A stretch of DNA of 64,000 bases from Streptomyces griseorubiginosus (GCF_001514195.1 NZ_KQ948736.1:1305266-1369265); one strand, 5' to 3'. Numbered from the stretch's first letter, positions 41,701 through 50,397 are shown. The notes: generated by a model not told the origin, from the letters alone. Numbers and translations are program-made.

Positions 41701-43678
41701 CCGCGCGATCAGGGTCCGTGTCGCCGGCGCCGACCACTGGGCCGCGATCGAGGACGCGGGCCGCCTGCGCGACGCCCTCGGCACCGCGTTGCCGGTCGGT
41801 GTCCCGGAGGCCTTCACCGAGCCCGTCAAGGACCCCCTGGGCGACCTCCTCGCGCGGTACGCCCGCACCCACGGCCCGTTCACCTCGGCGACGGTCGCGG
41901 CCCGCTTCGGCCTGGGCACTGCGGTCACCGAGGGCGCTTTGCAGCGGCTCGCCGCGAGCGGCCGTGTCGTACAGGGAGAGTTCCATCCGGCGGGCATCGG
42001 CCAGGAGTGGTGCGACGCGACCGTGCTCCGCCGTCTGCGGCGCCGCTCCCTGGCCGCCCTGCGCCACGAACTGGAACCGGTGGCGCCCCCGGCCCTGGCT
42101 CAGTTCCTGCCGCAGTGGCAGCACATCGGCAAGGGCCATTCCCTGCGGGGCGTCGACGGACTGGTGCGCGCGGTCGAGCAGCTCCAGGGCGCGTCCGTGC
42201 CCGCCTCCGCACTGGAGAAGCTCGTCCTGCCGTCCCGCGTCGCCAACTACACGCCCGCCATGCTCGACGAACTCACCGCCGCAGGGGAGATCGTGTGGGC
42301 CGGAGCGGGCGCCCTCCCCGGCAAGGACGGCTGGGTCTCCCTCTACCTCGCGGACGCGGCCCCTCTCCTCCTGCCGCCGCCCCACCCCCTGGAGCTGACG
42401 GCACTCCACCAGTCCGTCCTGGATGCCCTCGCCGGCGGCTACGGCCTGTTCTTCCGCCAGATCGCCGACCAGGTCCGCGCCACCACCCACCCCGAGGCCA
42501 CCGACCCCCAACTGGCCGACGCGGTATGGGACCTGGCCTGGTCCGGGCGGCTCACCAACGACACCCTCACCCCCATGCGCTCCCTGCTGGGCTCGGGCCG
42601 CACCGCCGGCTCCACCGCCCACCGCGCCAAACGCAGCGTCCCGCGCGGCCGCTACGGCTCCCTCACCGCCGCGGCTCGCAGCGCCTCCCGCAGCGGGCCG
42701 CCGACGGCAGCGGGCCGCTGGTCCCTGCTGCCCCCACGCGAGCCCGACCCGACCGTGCGCGCCCACGCCCTGGCCCGCACCCTCCTCGACCGCCATGGCG
42801 TCGTCACCCGCGGAGCGGTCGCGGCGGAGGGCGTCGAGGGCGGCTTCTCGGCGGTGTACCGCATCCTCTCCGCCTTCGAGGACAGCGGCCAGGCCCGCCG
42901 CGGCTACGTGGTGGAGGGCCTCGGCGCCGCCCAGTTCGCCATGGACGGAGCGGTGGACCGCCTACGAGCCGTCTCCAACGCCCGCGACCGGGGCGAGCCC
43001 GTCCCGGCCCCCGCTCCCGCAGGCCCGGGACTCGACGCCCCCACCGATCCCGGCACCCTGACCGAGGACTTCGACTGGGCGGACGCCTTCGGTCCCTTCG
43101 ACCCACCCACCGACCTGGACCCGCAAGCCTCCGACGGTTCCCCCGCGCAAGCCCCCGACGGTTTCCCCGCACCGGGGCGCGGTCTGCCCTCGCCGGCCTC
43201 CCGGGACCAGTACATCTCCCCACGGGACTACCCCCCGCCCGCCCACGGCTCGGGCTTCCTGCACCGCAGGCAGACCCCTGCGGACACCTCCCGAGCGGTC
43301 GTCCTCGCCGCCGCCGACCCCGCCAACGCCTACGGCGCCGCCCTGCCCTGGCCCGACCCCCCGACGGAGGCCGGCCACAAACCGGGCCGCAAGGCGGGCT
43401 CCCTGGTCGTCCTCGTCGACGGCGAGCTCACGCTCTACATGGAGCGAGGCGGCAAGACCCTCCTGGCCTGGCCTTCCAGCCCCGACAGCGCCCCCGTCGA
43501 CGACCCCCGCCTCCGCACGGCGGCCGAGGCACTGGCCGCGGCAGCCAAGGCCGGATCCCTGGGCACCGTCACCGTGGAACGCATCAACGGCACCGCTGCC
43601 CTGACCTCTCCCACAGGCACCCTCCTGGAGTCAGCAGGCTTCATCGCCACGCCACGAGGCCTGCGCCTGCGCGCATAG
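38750..43678 (+). CDS. lhr: Lhr-type ATP-dependent DNA helicase (large, long-C-terminal form)
   Basis: About 1642 aa. SF2 helicase core: motif I APTGSGKT, motif II DEVH, motif III SAT, motif VI QRVGRAGHQ. The Lhr winged-helix and beta-barrel follow, then the long Lhr-CTD (about residue 860 on). It unwinds DNA 3' to 5' in repair. Residues about 1405-1510 are a Pro/Ala/Asp-rich linker (PAPAPAGPGLDAPTDPG). ATG 38750 is taken; ATGs at 38741 and 38720 are in frame and cannot be excluded. nei, another repair gene, follows. Confidence 0.93.
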   Translation: MVSPAHRALDAFSPATRGWFTGAFDAPTTAQAGAWQAIAEGSDVLVVAPTGSGKTLAAFLAALDQLASTPPPADPKKRCRVLYVSPLKALAVDVERNLRSPLTGIRQESVRLGLPEPEVKVGIRSGDTPAAERRALSTRPPDILITTPESLFLMLTSATRDALTGIETVILDEVHAVAGTKRGAHLALSLERLDELLPKPARRIGLSATVRPVDEIARYLSPNRKVEIVQPKSGKEFDLSVVVPVEDLAELGGSPVAEGNEGAERPSIWPHVEERIADLVQSHRSTIVFANSRRLAERLCNRLNEIAYERATGEPLDEHHAPAELMGGSGAAQGAPQVIARAHHGSVSKEQRALVEEDLKAGRLPAVVATSSLELGIDMGAVDLVVQVESPPSVASGLQRVGRAGHQVGAVSTGVVFPKYRGDLVQAAVVTERMRTGSIESLKVPANPLDVLAQQLVAMTAMDTWQLDDLLATVRKAAPFASLPESAFTAVLDMLAGRYPSDAFAELRPRVVWDRIAGTVTGRPGAQRLAVTSGGTIPDRGLFGVFLAGSDPKKGGGRVGELDEEMVYESRVGDVFTLGTSSWRIEDITRDRVLVSPAPGVPGRLPFWKGDQLGRPLELGRAVGAFLREVGSLPKDDARLRLLTAGLDAWAADNVLSYLDEQREACGHIPDDRTIVVERFRDELGDWRVVVHSPFGAQVHAPWALALGAKLSERYGMDAQVMHADDGIVLRLPDADLMSLDLLDRDPATTGTEYDAEQAPVGAADVVFDKGEVDQMVTDQVGGSALFASRFRECAARALLLPRRNPGRRTPLWQQRQRASQLLEVASEFGSFPIVLEAVRECLQDVFDVPGLVELMGDLESRKVRLVEVTTPEPSPFARSLLFGYVAQFLYEGDSPLAERRAAALSLDSRLLAELLGQAELRELLDAEVLTELERELQWLTDDRRVKDAEGVADLLRVLGPLTDAELAQRGAEPQWAQELARARRAIRVRVAGADHWAAIEDAGRLRDALGTALPVGVPEAFTEPVKDPLGDLLARYARTHGPFTSATVAARFGLGTAVTEGALQRLAASGRVVQGEFHPAGIGQEWCDATVLRRLRRRSLAALRHELEPVAPPALAQFLPQWQHIGKGHSLRGVDGLVRAVEQLQGASVPASALEKLVLPSRVANYTPAMLDELTAAGEIVWAGAGALPGKDGWVSLYLADAAPLLLPPPHPLELTALHQSVLDALAGGYGLFFRQIADQVRATTHPEATDPQLADAVWDLAWSGRLTNDTLTPMRSLLGSGRTAGSTAHRAKRSVPRGRYGSLTAAARSASRSGPPTAAGRWSLLPPREPDPTVRAHALARTLLDRHGVVTRGAVAAEGVEGGFSAVYRILSAFEDSGQARRGYVVEGLGAAQFAMDGAVDRLRAVSNARDRGEPVPAPAPAGPGLDAPTDPGTLTEDFDWADAFGPFDPPTDLDPQASDGSPAQAPDGFPAPGRGLPSPASRDQYISPRDYPPPAHGSGFLHRRQTPADTSRAVVLAAADPANAYGAALPWPDPPTEAGHKPGRKAGSLVVLVDGELTLYMERGGKTLLAWPSSPDSAPVDDPRLRTAAEALAAAAKAGSLGTVTVERINGTAALTSPTGTLLESAGFIATPRGLRLRA

Positions 43679-43763
43679 GACCGCCCCCGCCCGGGAGACC
43701 ACGCGCAAAGCCCCCAGGAGTCGCCCCGCCCCGGCGCCCGCGCCCCCGTGCCACCCTTGACCC

Positions 43764-44615
43764 ATGCCCGAAGGAGACACCGTCTGGCAAGCCGCGAGGC
43801 GCCTGCACGAGGCCCTCGCCGGCAGGCCCCTGACCCGCAGCGACCTGAGAGTCCCGAAGTACGCCACCGCGGACCTCACAGGCCGCCACGTCCTCGACGT
43901 CACTCCCCGCGGCAAGCATCTCCTCACCCGCGTGGAGGGCGGCCTCACCCTCCACTCCCATCTCCGTATGGACGGCACGTGGAAGGTGTACGCGCACGAC
44001 CAGCGCTGGACCGGCGGTCCCGCCCACCAGATCCGCGCGATCCTGGGCAACACCGACCGCACGGCCGTCGGCTACCGCCTCCCCGTTCTGGAACTCCTCC
44101 GCACCGCCGACGAACACAAAGCCGTCGGCCACCTGGGCCCCGACCTGCTGGGCCCGGACTGGAACCCCGAGCGGGCCCTCGCGAACCTCCTCGAGGACCC
44201 CTCCCGCGAGCTCGGCGAAGCCCTCCTGGACCAGCGCAACCTCGCCGGCATCGGCAATGTCTTCAAGAGCGAGCTCTGTTTCCTGCTCGGCGCCACCCCC
44301 TGGCTCCCCGTCGGCGCGCTCCCCGCCGACCGCGCGGTCCACCTTCCCGCGCTCGCGAAGAAGCTCCTGGAGGCCAACCGGGACCGCCCGATCCGCAACA
44401 CGACGGGCCGCCGCGGGCAGGACCTCTTCGTCTACGGCCGTGCCCCCCGCCCCTGTCTGCGCTGCCGCACCTCCATCCGCGTGGCCGACCAGGGCGACGG
44501 CTCTCGCGAACGCCCCACCTACTGGTGCCCCCACTGCCAGACCGGCCCCACCCCGGGCCCCCGGCGCCGAGCACCGAGCGGACACCCCGGAACCTCACGC
44601 CGTACGACCAATTGA
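43764..44615 (+). CDS. nei: Fpg/Nei family DNA glycosylase/AP lyase (endonuclease VIII type)
   Basis: 283 aa. N-terminal MPEGDTVWQAARRL: Pro2 is the catalytic nucleophile and Glu3 the acid, with the D and T typical of Nei rather than Fpg. The H2TH region is QRNLAGIGNVFKSE, and a C-terminal zinc finger has CLRCR and CPHCQ. It excises oxidised pyrimidines. Located 85 bp after lhr, in a repair-gene neighbourhood. Confidence 0.93.
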   Translation: MPEGDTVWQAARRLHEALAGRPLTRSDLRVPKYATADLTGRHVLDVTPRGKHLLTRVEGGLTLHSHLRMDGTWKVYAHDQRWTGGPAHQIRAILGNTDRTAVGYRLPVLELLRTADEHKAVGHLGPDLLGPDWNPERALANLLEDPSRELGEALLDQRNLAGIGNVFKSELCFLLGATPWLPVGALPADRAVHLPALAKKLLEANRDRPIRNTTGRRGQDLFVYGRAPRPCLRCRTSIRVADQGDGSRERPTYWCPHCQTGPTPGPRRRAPSGHPGTSRRTTN

Positions 44616-44647
44616 CGCTCCGTCAGAAACCCTCGTACGGTCGCTCC

Positions 44648-45412
44648 ATGGCCGTCAGCGCGTACGACCTCACCGGACGCACCGCGTTCGTCACCGGCGC
44701 CGCGAGCGGCATCGGCCGCGCCTCCGCCGTCCTGCTCGCCCAGGCCGGTGCCACCGTGCACTGCGCGGACCGCGACGAGATGGGCCTGCACGGGACGGCG
44801 AGCCTCGTCAAGGACGCCGGCGGAACCGCGCACACGCACCCCCTGGACGTCACCGACCGCGAGCAGCTGCGCCGGGCCGTCGCCTCCTGCGGGCACCTCG
44901 ACATCCTGGCCGCGGTCGCCGGGATCATGCACAGCAGCCCGGTCCTGGAGACGCGGGACGAGGACCTCGACCGCGTCCTCGACGTCAACTTCAAGGGCGT
45001 CCTGTACGCCTGCCAGGAGGCGGCCCGTCTGATGATCGCGCGCGGCACGCGGGGCAGCATCGTCACGATGGCGTCAGGAGCCGTGGACACCGGAGGCCCC
45101 GGCCTGCTCTGCTACGGCGCGGCCAAGGCGGCGGTGGTCCAACTGACGAAAACGCTGGCCACCGAAGTGGGCCGCTACGGCATCCGGGTCAACGCGGTCG
45201 CCCCGGGCTGGATCCGCACCCCGATGACCGACCGCCACGACGAGGAGGCCCAGACCCACACCGAGGCACTCATGTCCCGCATGTCACCGCTCAAGCGGGT
45301 CGGCGAGCCGGAGGACATCGCCCACGCGGTCCTCCACCTGGCCTCGGACGCCTCGTCCTTCACCACGGGGCAGATCCTCCGCCCGAACGGCGGGGTAGCG
45401 ATGCCCTGGTGA
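44648..45412 (+). CDS. Short-chain dehydrogenase/reductase
   Basis: 254 aa. Rossmann motif TGAASGIG, NNAG-like site VAGIM, catalytic Ser in TMASGAV and YxxxK in CYGAAKAAV. The C-terminal PGWIRTPMTD and NGGVAMPW are typical of classical SDRs. The Asp in CADRDE suggests NAD(H) preference. Substrate unknown. Starts 32 bp after nei; probably co-transcribed. Confidence 0.9.
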   Translation: MAVSAYDLTGRTAFVTGAASGIGRASAVLLAQAGATVHCADRDEMGLHGTASLVKDAGGTAHTHPLDVTDREQLRRAVASCGHLDILAAVAGIMHSSPVLETRDEDLDRVLDVNFKGVLYACQEAARLMIARGTRGSIVTMASGAVDTGGPGLLCYGAAKAAVVQLTKTLATEVGRYGIRVNAVAPGWIRTPMTDRHDEEAQTHTEALMSRMSPLKRVGEPEDIAHAVLHLASDASSFTTGQILRPNGGVAMPW

Positions 45413-45521
45413 CGACGGCACCCGCACACGCGCCGGCCGCTTCCGCCGGACCGCCTCAGCTCACCCCGCCGAATCCGCCCGCTGCCCTTGCCGAATCGCC
45501 CTCACCGCACACCAACGCCCC

Positions 45522-45809
45522 TCACCGACTCCCCTCCGCCTCGCCCTCCCCCACAGCAGGCGCCGGACCGCCGTAACGCCGCGCACTCCCCGTCCCCCAC
45601 GCCCGACGCCACCGCCCGGCCCCCAGCGCCCCCATGGCCCGCCCCTTCGGCACGCAGTGGACCGGCAACAGGCTCAGCCCCCACCCGCCGGCTGCGACCG
45701 CCCCTTCGAGCGCGCCGGCGTCGGGTGACAGCAGCAGCCACGCCACGGCCCACCACCACAGCACCCCGAGCCCGAGAGCCACCCCCCGGCACACTGTCGG
45801 CCCCGCCAT
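45522..45809 (-). CDS. Small membrane protein, unknown function
   Basis: 95 aa. ATG 45809 has GGAGGT 7 nt upstream, which is strong support for translation. Two hydrophobic segments (VALGLGVLWWWAVAWLLL and AVAAGGWGLSLLPVHCV) precede a basic C-terminal half. I do not recognise the family. It lies downstream of clgR on the same strand, convergent with the SDR gene. Confidence 0.68.
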   Translation of the reverse strand: MAGPTVCRGVALGLGVLWWWAVAWLLLSPDAGALEGAVAAGGWGLSLLPVHCVPKGRAMGALGAGRWRRAWGTGSARRYGGPAPAVGEGEAEGSR

Positions 45810-45831
45810 GCAGCCACCTCCAGCCCGGACG

Positions 45832-46020
45832 CTAGACCGCCGCCTCACCCGAGAGGGAGGGCGCACCCCGGGCACACGGACGCACCAGGACGTCCACCGT
45901 CACCGAAGCAACAACCCAGGCACCCGACAACGCCACCCGCAGATCGCTCCAAGATGCACGAAAACCCCGACCCGCGCCTCTCCAGATCAACCGGAGAAGC
46001 CCGTCCGGGGCCTCGCACAC
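45832..46020 (-). CDS. Possible small ORF between clgR and the membrane protein gene
   Basis: 62 codons from GTG 46020, ending 22 bp before the small membrane gene. The sequence contains LRVALSGAWVVASVTVDVLV, one possible membrane segment. Codon third positions are about 75 per cent G or C, lower than neighbours, and the ribosome-binding sequence (GAGAAG) is weak. It could be a gene or a chance ORF in the 261-bp gap. Confidence 0.3.
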   Translation of the reverse strand: MCEAPDGLLRLIWRGAGRGFRASWSDLRVALSGAWVVASVTVDVLVRPCARGAPSLSGEAAV

Positions 46021-46070
46021 TTCTTCTCAGCGCGCTGTCGGCACACGCTCACACCAGCGTGAGCGACGCG

Positions 46071-46451
46071 CTACGCCGCGACGACGTCCACCGCTTCGCT
46101 GGGCGCCTTGATGGTGACCCGTTCCGGTGGCACACCCTTGACCGAGACGGAACCCAGCATCGGGCGTACCGGCGCCGGTACGGGCTCGCTGGGGGTGGCC
46201 GCAGCGGACTGGGCCAGTTCGGCGAGGGCGAGCTCGTCGCTCACTTCCCGCATGAGTTCGGACATCCGTACGTCCAGCGCGTCGCAGATCGCGGAGAGCA
46301 GCTCGGAGGAAGCCTCCTTCTGCCCCCGCTCCACCTCGGAGAGATAGCCGAGTGAGACTCGGGCGGACGAGGAGACTTCGCGCAGAGTACGGCCCTGGCG
46401 TTGGCGCTGCCGACGCAGCACGTCACCCAGCAGGCGACGGAGCAGAATCAT
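46071..46451 (-). CDS. clgR: ClgR, XRE-family activator of Clp/Lon protease genes
   Basis: 126 aa. An XRE helix-turn-helix covers residues about 5-65 (RQRQRQGRTLREVSSSARVSLGYLSEVERGQKEAS). Gene order clgR-cinA-pgsA-rimO-ftsK region is the conserved actinobacterial setting. The C-terminus ends VDVVAA; in S. lividans the two terminal alanines target ClgR for ClpP-dependent degradation. Start ATG 46451 has GGAGGGAG 6 nt upstream. It activates clpP1P2 and lon. Confidence 0.92.
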   Translation of the reverse strand: MILLRRLLGDVLRRQRQRQGRTLREVSSSARVSLGYLSEVERGQKEASSELLSAICDALDVRMSELMREVSDELALAELAQSAAATPSEPVPAPVRPMLGSVSVKGVPPERVTIKAPSEAVDVVAA

Positions 46452-46560
46452 CGGTGGCTCCCTCCTCGGACCGCGTAGCCGCATCCTTCACGCCCCACCG
46501 TACCGCCTTGCGCCGCGGCCGTGCGGGGAGCGATGTCGTGTTCACTCAGGGCTGCAAACA

Positions 46561-47106
46561 TCAAAACCCCCCGTTCCGTTCCGTATCCTGTGCCCGCTCA
46601 TTCCCGGTCTGTTCGCCCGTAAGCTCTTCCAGGAGCAAAGCGAGTACGCTCCGTACACTCTCCATACGAATTTCCGCGCGGTCGCCGTTCAACCGCAGCG
46701 CGGTCACTTTCCCGCCATCAGTTGCCGCGGAAGCGCCCCTGGCGGGCCCGTCCACAGCCACGTACACCGTTCCGACCGGCTTGCCGTCCTGCGGTTCCGG
46801 GCCGGCGACCCCGGTGGTCGCGATCCCCCAGTCGGCACCGAGCGCCTTGCGCACTCCGGCCGCCATCTGGGCCGCGACCTGCGGATCCACCGCCCCGCAC
46901 TGGTCCAGCAGGGTGGCGTCGACCCCCAGCAGCTCGTGCTTGAGTTCGGTGGCGTAGGCCGTCACCGAGCCCCGGAACGCCTGGGAGGCTCCGGGAGCCG
47001 CTGTGATTTCCGCCGCAACCAGCCCACCGGTCAACGACTCGGCGACCGCGAGCGTCTGCCCGTTCACAGCGAGTAGTCGTACCACCTGGGCGGCCGGGGA
47101 ATTCAC
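46561..47106 (-). CDS. cinA: CinA C-terminal domain protein (nicotinamide-nucleotide amidase type)
   Basis: 181 aa from GTG 47106. It consists only of the CinA/PncC domain: AESLTGGLVAAEITAAPGASQAFRG, the central IATTGVAGPEP, and KPVGTVYVAVD. The N-terminal molybdopterin-binding domain of full CinA is absent, as in PncC. It likely deamidates NMN. GTGA overlap with pgsA. The last 30 residues (ELTGEQTGNERAQDTERNGGF) form an extra polar tail. Confidence 0.9.
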   Translation of the reverse strand: MNSPAAQVVRLLAVNGQTLAVAESLTGGLVAAEITAAPGASQAFRGSVTAYATELKHELLGVDATLLDQCGAVDPQVAAQMAAGVRKALGADWGIATTGVAGPEPQDGKPVGTVYVAVDGPARGASAATDGGKVTALRLNGDRAEIRMESVRSVLALLLEELTGEQTGNERAQDTERNGGF

Positions 47107-47978
47107 GCTTCCGCCTCCTCCAACGCCGCCTTGCGCTCGGCGATTCCCTGCCTGCGCAGCACGATGGCCTGTCTCACATAGTCGAGCCCGGTCGCGACGG
47201 TCAGCACGACCGCCACCGCCATCACCCAGAACCGCGCGGTGGCCAGCCACCCCGTCAGCATCAGGATGTACATCCCCACGGCGATCCCCTGACTGAGGGT
47301 CTTGAGCTTGCCGCCCCGGCTCGCCGGGATCACGCCGTACCGGATGACGAGGAAACGCAGCAGGGTGATCCCGAGTTCCCTGCCGAGGATGACGATCGTC
47401 ACCCACCAGGGCAGGTCGCCGAGCGCGGAGAGACAGACCAGCGCCGCCCCCATGATCGCCTTGTCGGCGATGGGGTCGGCGATCTTCCCGAAGTCGGTGA
47501 CGAGGTTGTAGGTGCGGGCCAGGTGACCGTCGAACAGGTCGGTGATCATGGCGACCGAGAAGGCCGCCCAGGCGAACGACCGCCACGCGGGGTCGTGACC
47601 GCCCTCGGCGAGCATCAGGAAGACGAAGCCGGGCACGAGGACCAGCCGGAGCATGGTCAGCAGATTGGCGATGTTCCAGACGCTGGCCTGGTTGACGGCG
47701 GCAGCCGCGATCTTCTTGCCCGGCGAAGGCTTGGCCTCGGAGCCGCCCTCGCGGTCCGGGGAGACCTCGGACACGACGGTGGCCCCAGGAGCGACTCCCG
47801 CTCGTGGGACGGCACCCGCCCCGGTCGCCACGCTCGCCCGCGCCTCGCCCGCCGTACCGGAGACCGCGTCCGAAGGAGTGCCGGGGACCGCACCGGAGGC
47901 GGCACCGGGGACCCCGCCCACCCGTCCGCCCTTCGCGGCGGAGGGGCCACCTGCGGCGGACGCCGGTACTCCGGTCAT
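47103..47978 (-). CDS. pgsA: CDP-diacylglycerol-glycerol-3-phosphate 3-phosphatidyltransferase
   Basis: 291 aa. The CDP-alcohol phosphotransferase motif DLFDGHLARTYNLVTDFGKIADPIADK has all catalytic Asp residues. Four or five membrane helices. It makes phosphatidylglycerophosphate for PG and cardiolipin. The first 95 residues before VWNIANLLTMLR are an Ala/Gly/Pro/Val-rich extension absent from ordinary PgsA. Translation is coupled to rimO upstream (ATGA) and cinA downstream. Confidence 0.93.
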   Translation of the reverse strand: MTGVPASAAGGPSAAKGGRVGGVPGAASGAVPGTPSDAVSGTAGEARASVATGAGAVPRAGVAPGATVVSEVSPDREGGSEAKPSPGKKIAAAAVNQASVWNIANLLTMLRLVLVPGFVFLMLAEGGHDPAWRSFAWAAFSVAMITDLFDGHLARTYNLVTDFGKIADPIADKAIMGAALVCLSALGDLPWWVTIVILGRELGITLLRFLVIRYGVIPASRGGKLKTLSQGIAVGMYILMLTGWLATARFWVMAVAVVLTVATGLDYVRQAIVLRRQGIAERKAALEEAEA

Positions 47979-49465
47979 CTGCCCGCCTCCTCACTACACG
48001 CGAGCGAACCGTCGAGCGGCTCGGCCACCAGGTCGACACCTTCCGTACCGACCACCTTCGCTTCGACCATACGGCCGACGCTCAGGCCTTCGCCGCTCGT
48101 GAGCAGCACCTGGCCGTCGGTCTCGGGCGCCTGGTGCGCGCCACGGCCGTACACGCCTTCGTCGTCGACCGACTCGACCAGCACGTGCACGGTCTCACCG
48201 ACCCGCTCCTCGGCGCGCTGCGAGACGAGTTCCTCGGCGAGCCGCGACACCCGCGCCAGCCGCTCGGCGACGACGTCCTCGTCCAGCTTGTTCTCGTACG
48301 TCGCGGCCTCGGTGCCCTCCTCGTCGGAGTACCCGAAGACACCGATGGCGTCCAGACGCGCGCCGTTGAGGAACCGCTCCAGCTCCGCGAGGTCGCCCTC
48401 GCTCTCGCCGGGGAAGCCCACGATGAAGTTGGAGCGCACGCCGGCCTCGGGAGCCTTGCCCCGGATGGTGTCGAGGAGCTCCAGGAAGCGGTCGGTGTCG
48501 CCGAAGCGGCGCATCGCGCGCAGCACGCCGGGGGCGGAGTGCTGGAAGGACAGGTCGAAGTAGGGCACGACCTTCGGCGTGGAGGTCAGCACGTCGATCA
48601 GGCCGGGGCGCATCTCGGCGGGCTGGAGGTAGCTCACGCGCACCCGCTCGAGGCCGTCGACCTCGGCGAGCTCGGGCAGGAGCGACTCCAGCAGACGGAT
48701 GTCGCCGAGGTCCTTGCCGTACGACGTGTTGTTCTCGGAGACCAGCATGATCTCCTTGACGCCCTGCTCGGCCAGCCAGCGGGTCTCGTTCAGGACGTCC
48801 GAGGGGCGGCGCGAGATGAAGGAGCCGCGGAAGGACGGGATGGCGCAGAAGGAGCAGCGCCGGTCGCAGCCGGAGGCGAGCTTCACCGAGGCGACCGGCG
48901 AGCCGTCCAGACGGCGGCGCAGGGGCGCGCGGGGGCCGGAGGCCGGAGCGAGGCCTTCCGGAAGGTCGGCGGGGGCAGGGGCCTCTACGGCGGGACCGTG
49001 GCCCGGCAGGGCGACGCCCGCCGCCGACTCCTGGCGCTCGGCGGGGCTGATCGGCAGCAGCTTGCGCCGGTCGCGCGGGGTGTGGGCGGCGTGGATGCCG
49101 CCGCTGAGGATCGTCTGGAGACGGTCGGAGATGTCGGCGTAGTCGTCGAAGCCAAGCACGCCGTCGGCCTCGGGGAGGGCTTCGGCGAGGTCCTTGCCGT
49201 ACCGCTCGGCCATGCAGCCCACCGCCACGACGGCCTGGGTTCTGCCGTGGCCCTTGAGGTCGTTGGCCTCCAGGAGGGCGTCGACGGAGTCCTTCTTGGC
49301 GGCCTCGACGAAGCCACAGGTGTTGACGACGGCGACGTCCGCGTCGGCGGCGTCCTCCACGAGATCCCAGCCGTCCGCCTCCAAACGGCCTGCGAGCTCC
49401 TCCGAGTCCACCTCGTTACGGGCGCAGCCAAGGGTGACGAGTGCGACGGTACGGCGTTCAGGCAT
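47975..49465 (-). CDS. rimO: Ribosomal protein S12 methylthiotransferase RimO
   Basis: 496 aa. N-terminal UPF0004 domain with Cys in TLGCARN, NTCGF and VGCMAERYG; radical SAM motif CDRRCSFC near residue 210; C-terminal TRAM domain (RVGETVHVLVESVDDEGVYGRG). It methylthiolates Asp of ribosomal protein S12. An Ala/Pro-rich linker (VEAPAPADLPEGLAPASG) separates the first two domains. Start MPERRTVALVTLGC. Confidence 0.94.
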   Translation of the reverse strand: MPERRTVALVTLGCARNEVDSEELAGRLEADGWDLVEDAADADVAVVNTCGFVEAAKKDSVDALLEANDLKGHGRTQAVVAVGCMAERYGKDLAEALPEADGVLGFDDYADISDRLQTILSGGIHAAHTPRDRRKLLPISPAERQESAAGVALPGHGPAVEAPAPADLPEGLAPASGPRAPLRRRLDGSPVASVKLASGCDRRCSFCAIPSFRGSFISRRPSDVLNETRWLAEQGVKEIMLVSENNTSYGKDLGDIRLLESLLPELAEVDGLERVRVSYLQPAEMRPGLIDVLTSTPKVVPYFDLSFQHSAPGVLRAMRRFGDTDRFLELLDTIRGKAPEAGVRSNFIVGFPGESEGDLAELERFLNGARLDAIGVFGYSDEEGTEAATYENKLDEDVVAERLARVSRLAEELVSQRAEERVGETVHVLVESVDDEGVYGRGAHQAPETDGQVLLTSGEGLSVGRMVEAKVVGTEGVDLVAEPLDGSLACSEEAGR

Positions 49466-49504
49466 GGGCTCAAGACTACTTCGTCCCACCGACACCCCAT
49501 GTCG

Positions 49505-49534
49505 AAGGGGTTGGCCGATCTTGGCCAACCCCTT
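49505..49534 (-). terminator. Terminator of the RodZ-like gene
   Basis: AAGGGGTTGGCC and GGCCAACCCCTT form a perfect 12-bp stem with a 6-nt loop, 24 bp downstream of the RodZ-like stop. Only about 40 bp remain before rimO, so the rimO promoter must sit tightly behind it or rely on read-through. Confidence 0.85.
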
Positions 49535-49557
49535 TGCGACGGAAACCGAACAGATGC

Positions 49558-50397
49558 CTAGCCGACCTGCGGGTCGCCCTTCGTGTAGGTCAGGCGCTCC
49601 ACGGCGCCGGGCTGCCAGTCGTCGTCGATCTTCTTGCCGTTCACGTACAGCTGGATGGCCCCGGCGTCACCGAGGACGAGGTTGATCTTGTCGCTGTCCT
49701 GGAAGGTCTTGGTGTCGCCCTGCTTGAGCAGTCCGTCGAAGAGGGTCCGGCCGTTGTGGTCCTTGGCGAGGATCCAGCTCTTGCCGTCGGCGGCGCTGAC
49801 CTGCACGGTCACCTTGTCCTGGGGTGCCGCGGCAATGGCGCTGTCGGACGGGGTGGGCTTCGGGTCCTTGGTGGCCGTCTTGTCGGACTTGGGCGTCGGG
49901 GACGCGGTGGTGGCGGGCGTGGTGCCGTCGGCCACCTGCGTCGTGCCGCCGTCGTCGCCGCCCTTGAAGGCGGTGAACCCGACGAAGCCGACCACGGCCA
50001 CGATCGCGGCGACCATGGCCGCGGTCCAGTTGGGTCCCCGGCGCTCGGGACGGATGCGCTCCGCCTCGAACAGCGGGGCGGCCGGGGTGGGGGCCGGTCG
50101 CCCACCGCCGTGATCGGCGGCGTACTGGTCCAGCAGCGGAGCCGGATCCAGATGGACGGCCTTGGCCAGGGTCCGGATGTGGCCCCGGGCGTACACGTCG
50201 CCACCGCAGGGGGCGAAGTCGTCCGCCTCGATGGCGTGCACGATGGCGATGCGGACCCTGGTGGCGCTGCTGACGTCGTCGACGGTCAGCCCGGCCGCGA
50301 TCCGCGCCTGTTTCAGGGCGCGGCCGACGGAGAGGCGGGCTTCCTGCGGGTCGTCTTCGAACGGACGCTCGTCTTCAGGGGAGTTGCCGATGGACAC
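49558..50397 (-). CDS. RodZ-like helix-turn-helix membrane protein
   Basis: 279 aa from GTG 50397. Cytoplasmic helix-turn-helix (RLSVGRALKQARIAAGLTVDDVSSATRVR, residues about 20-90), one membrane helix (WTAAMVAAIVAVVGFVGFTAF), a Thr/Pro/Lys/Asp-rich linker and an extracellular DUF4115 domain (VTVQVSAADGKSWILAKDHNGRTLFDG). This is the RodZ layout, linking cytoskeleton or division machinery to the wall. It lies between ftsK and rimO. Confidence 0.9.
   Translation of the reverse strand: MSIGNSPEDERPFEDDPQEARLSVGRALKQARIAAGLTVDDVSSATRVRIAIVHAIEADDFAPCGGDVYARGHIRTLAKAVHLDPAPLLDQYAADHGGGRPAPTPAAPLFEAERIRPERRGPNWTAAMVAAIVAVVGFVGFTAFKGGDDGGTTQVADGTTPATTASPTPKSDKTATKDPKPTPSDSAIAAAPQDKVTVQVSAADGKSWILAKDHNGRTLFDGLLKQGDTKTFQDSDKINLVLGDAGAIQLYVNGKKIDDDWQPGAVERLTYTKGDPQVG

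Noticed and set aside
39917..42796. 959-codon open frame antisense to lhr
   Set aside because: Composition (Gly, Ala, Gln, Arg, Val) is that of a codon-bias shadow; the plus strand has complete helicase motifs.
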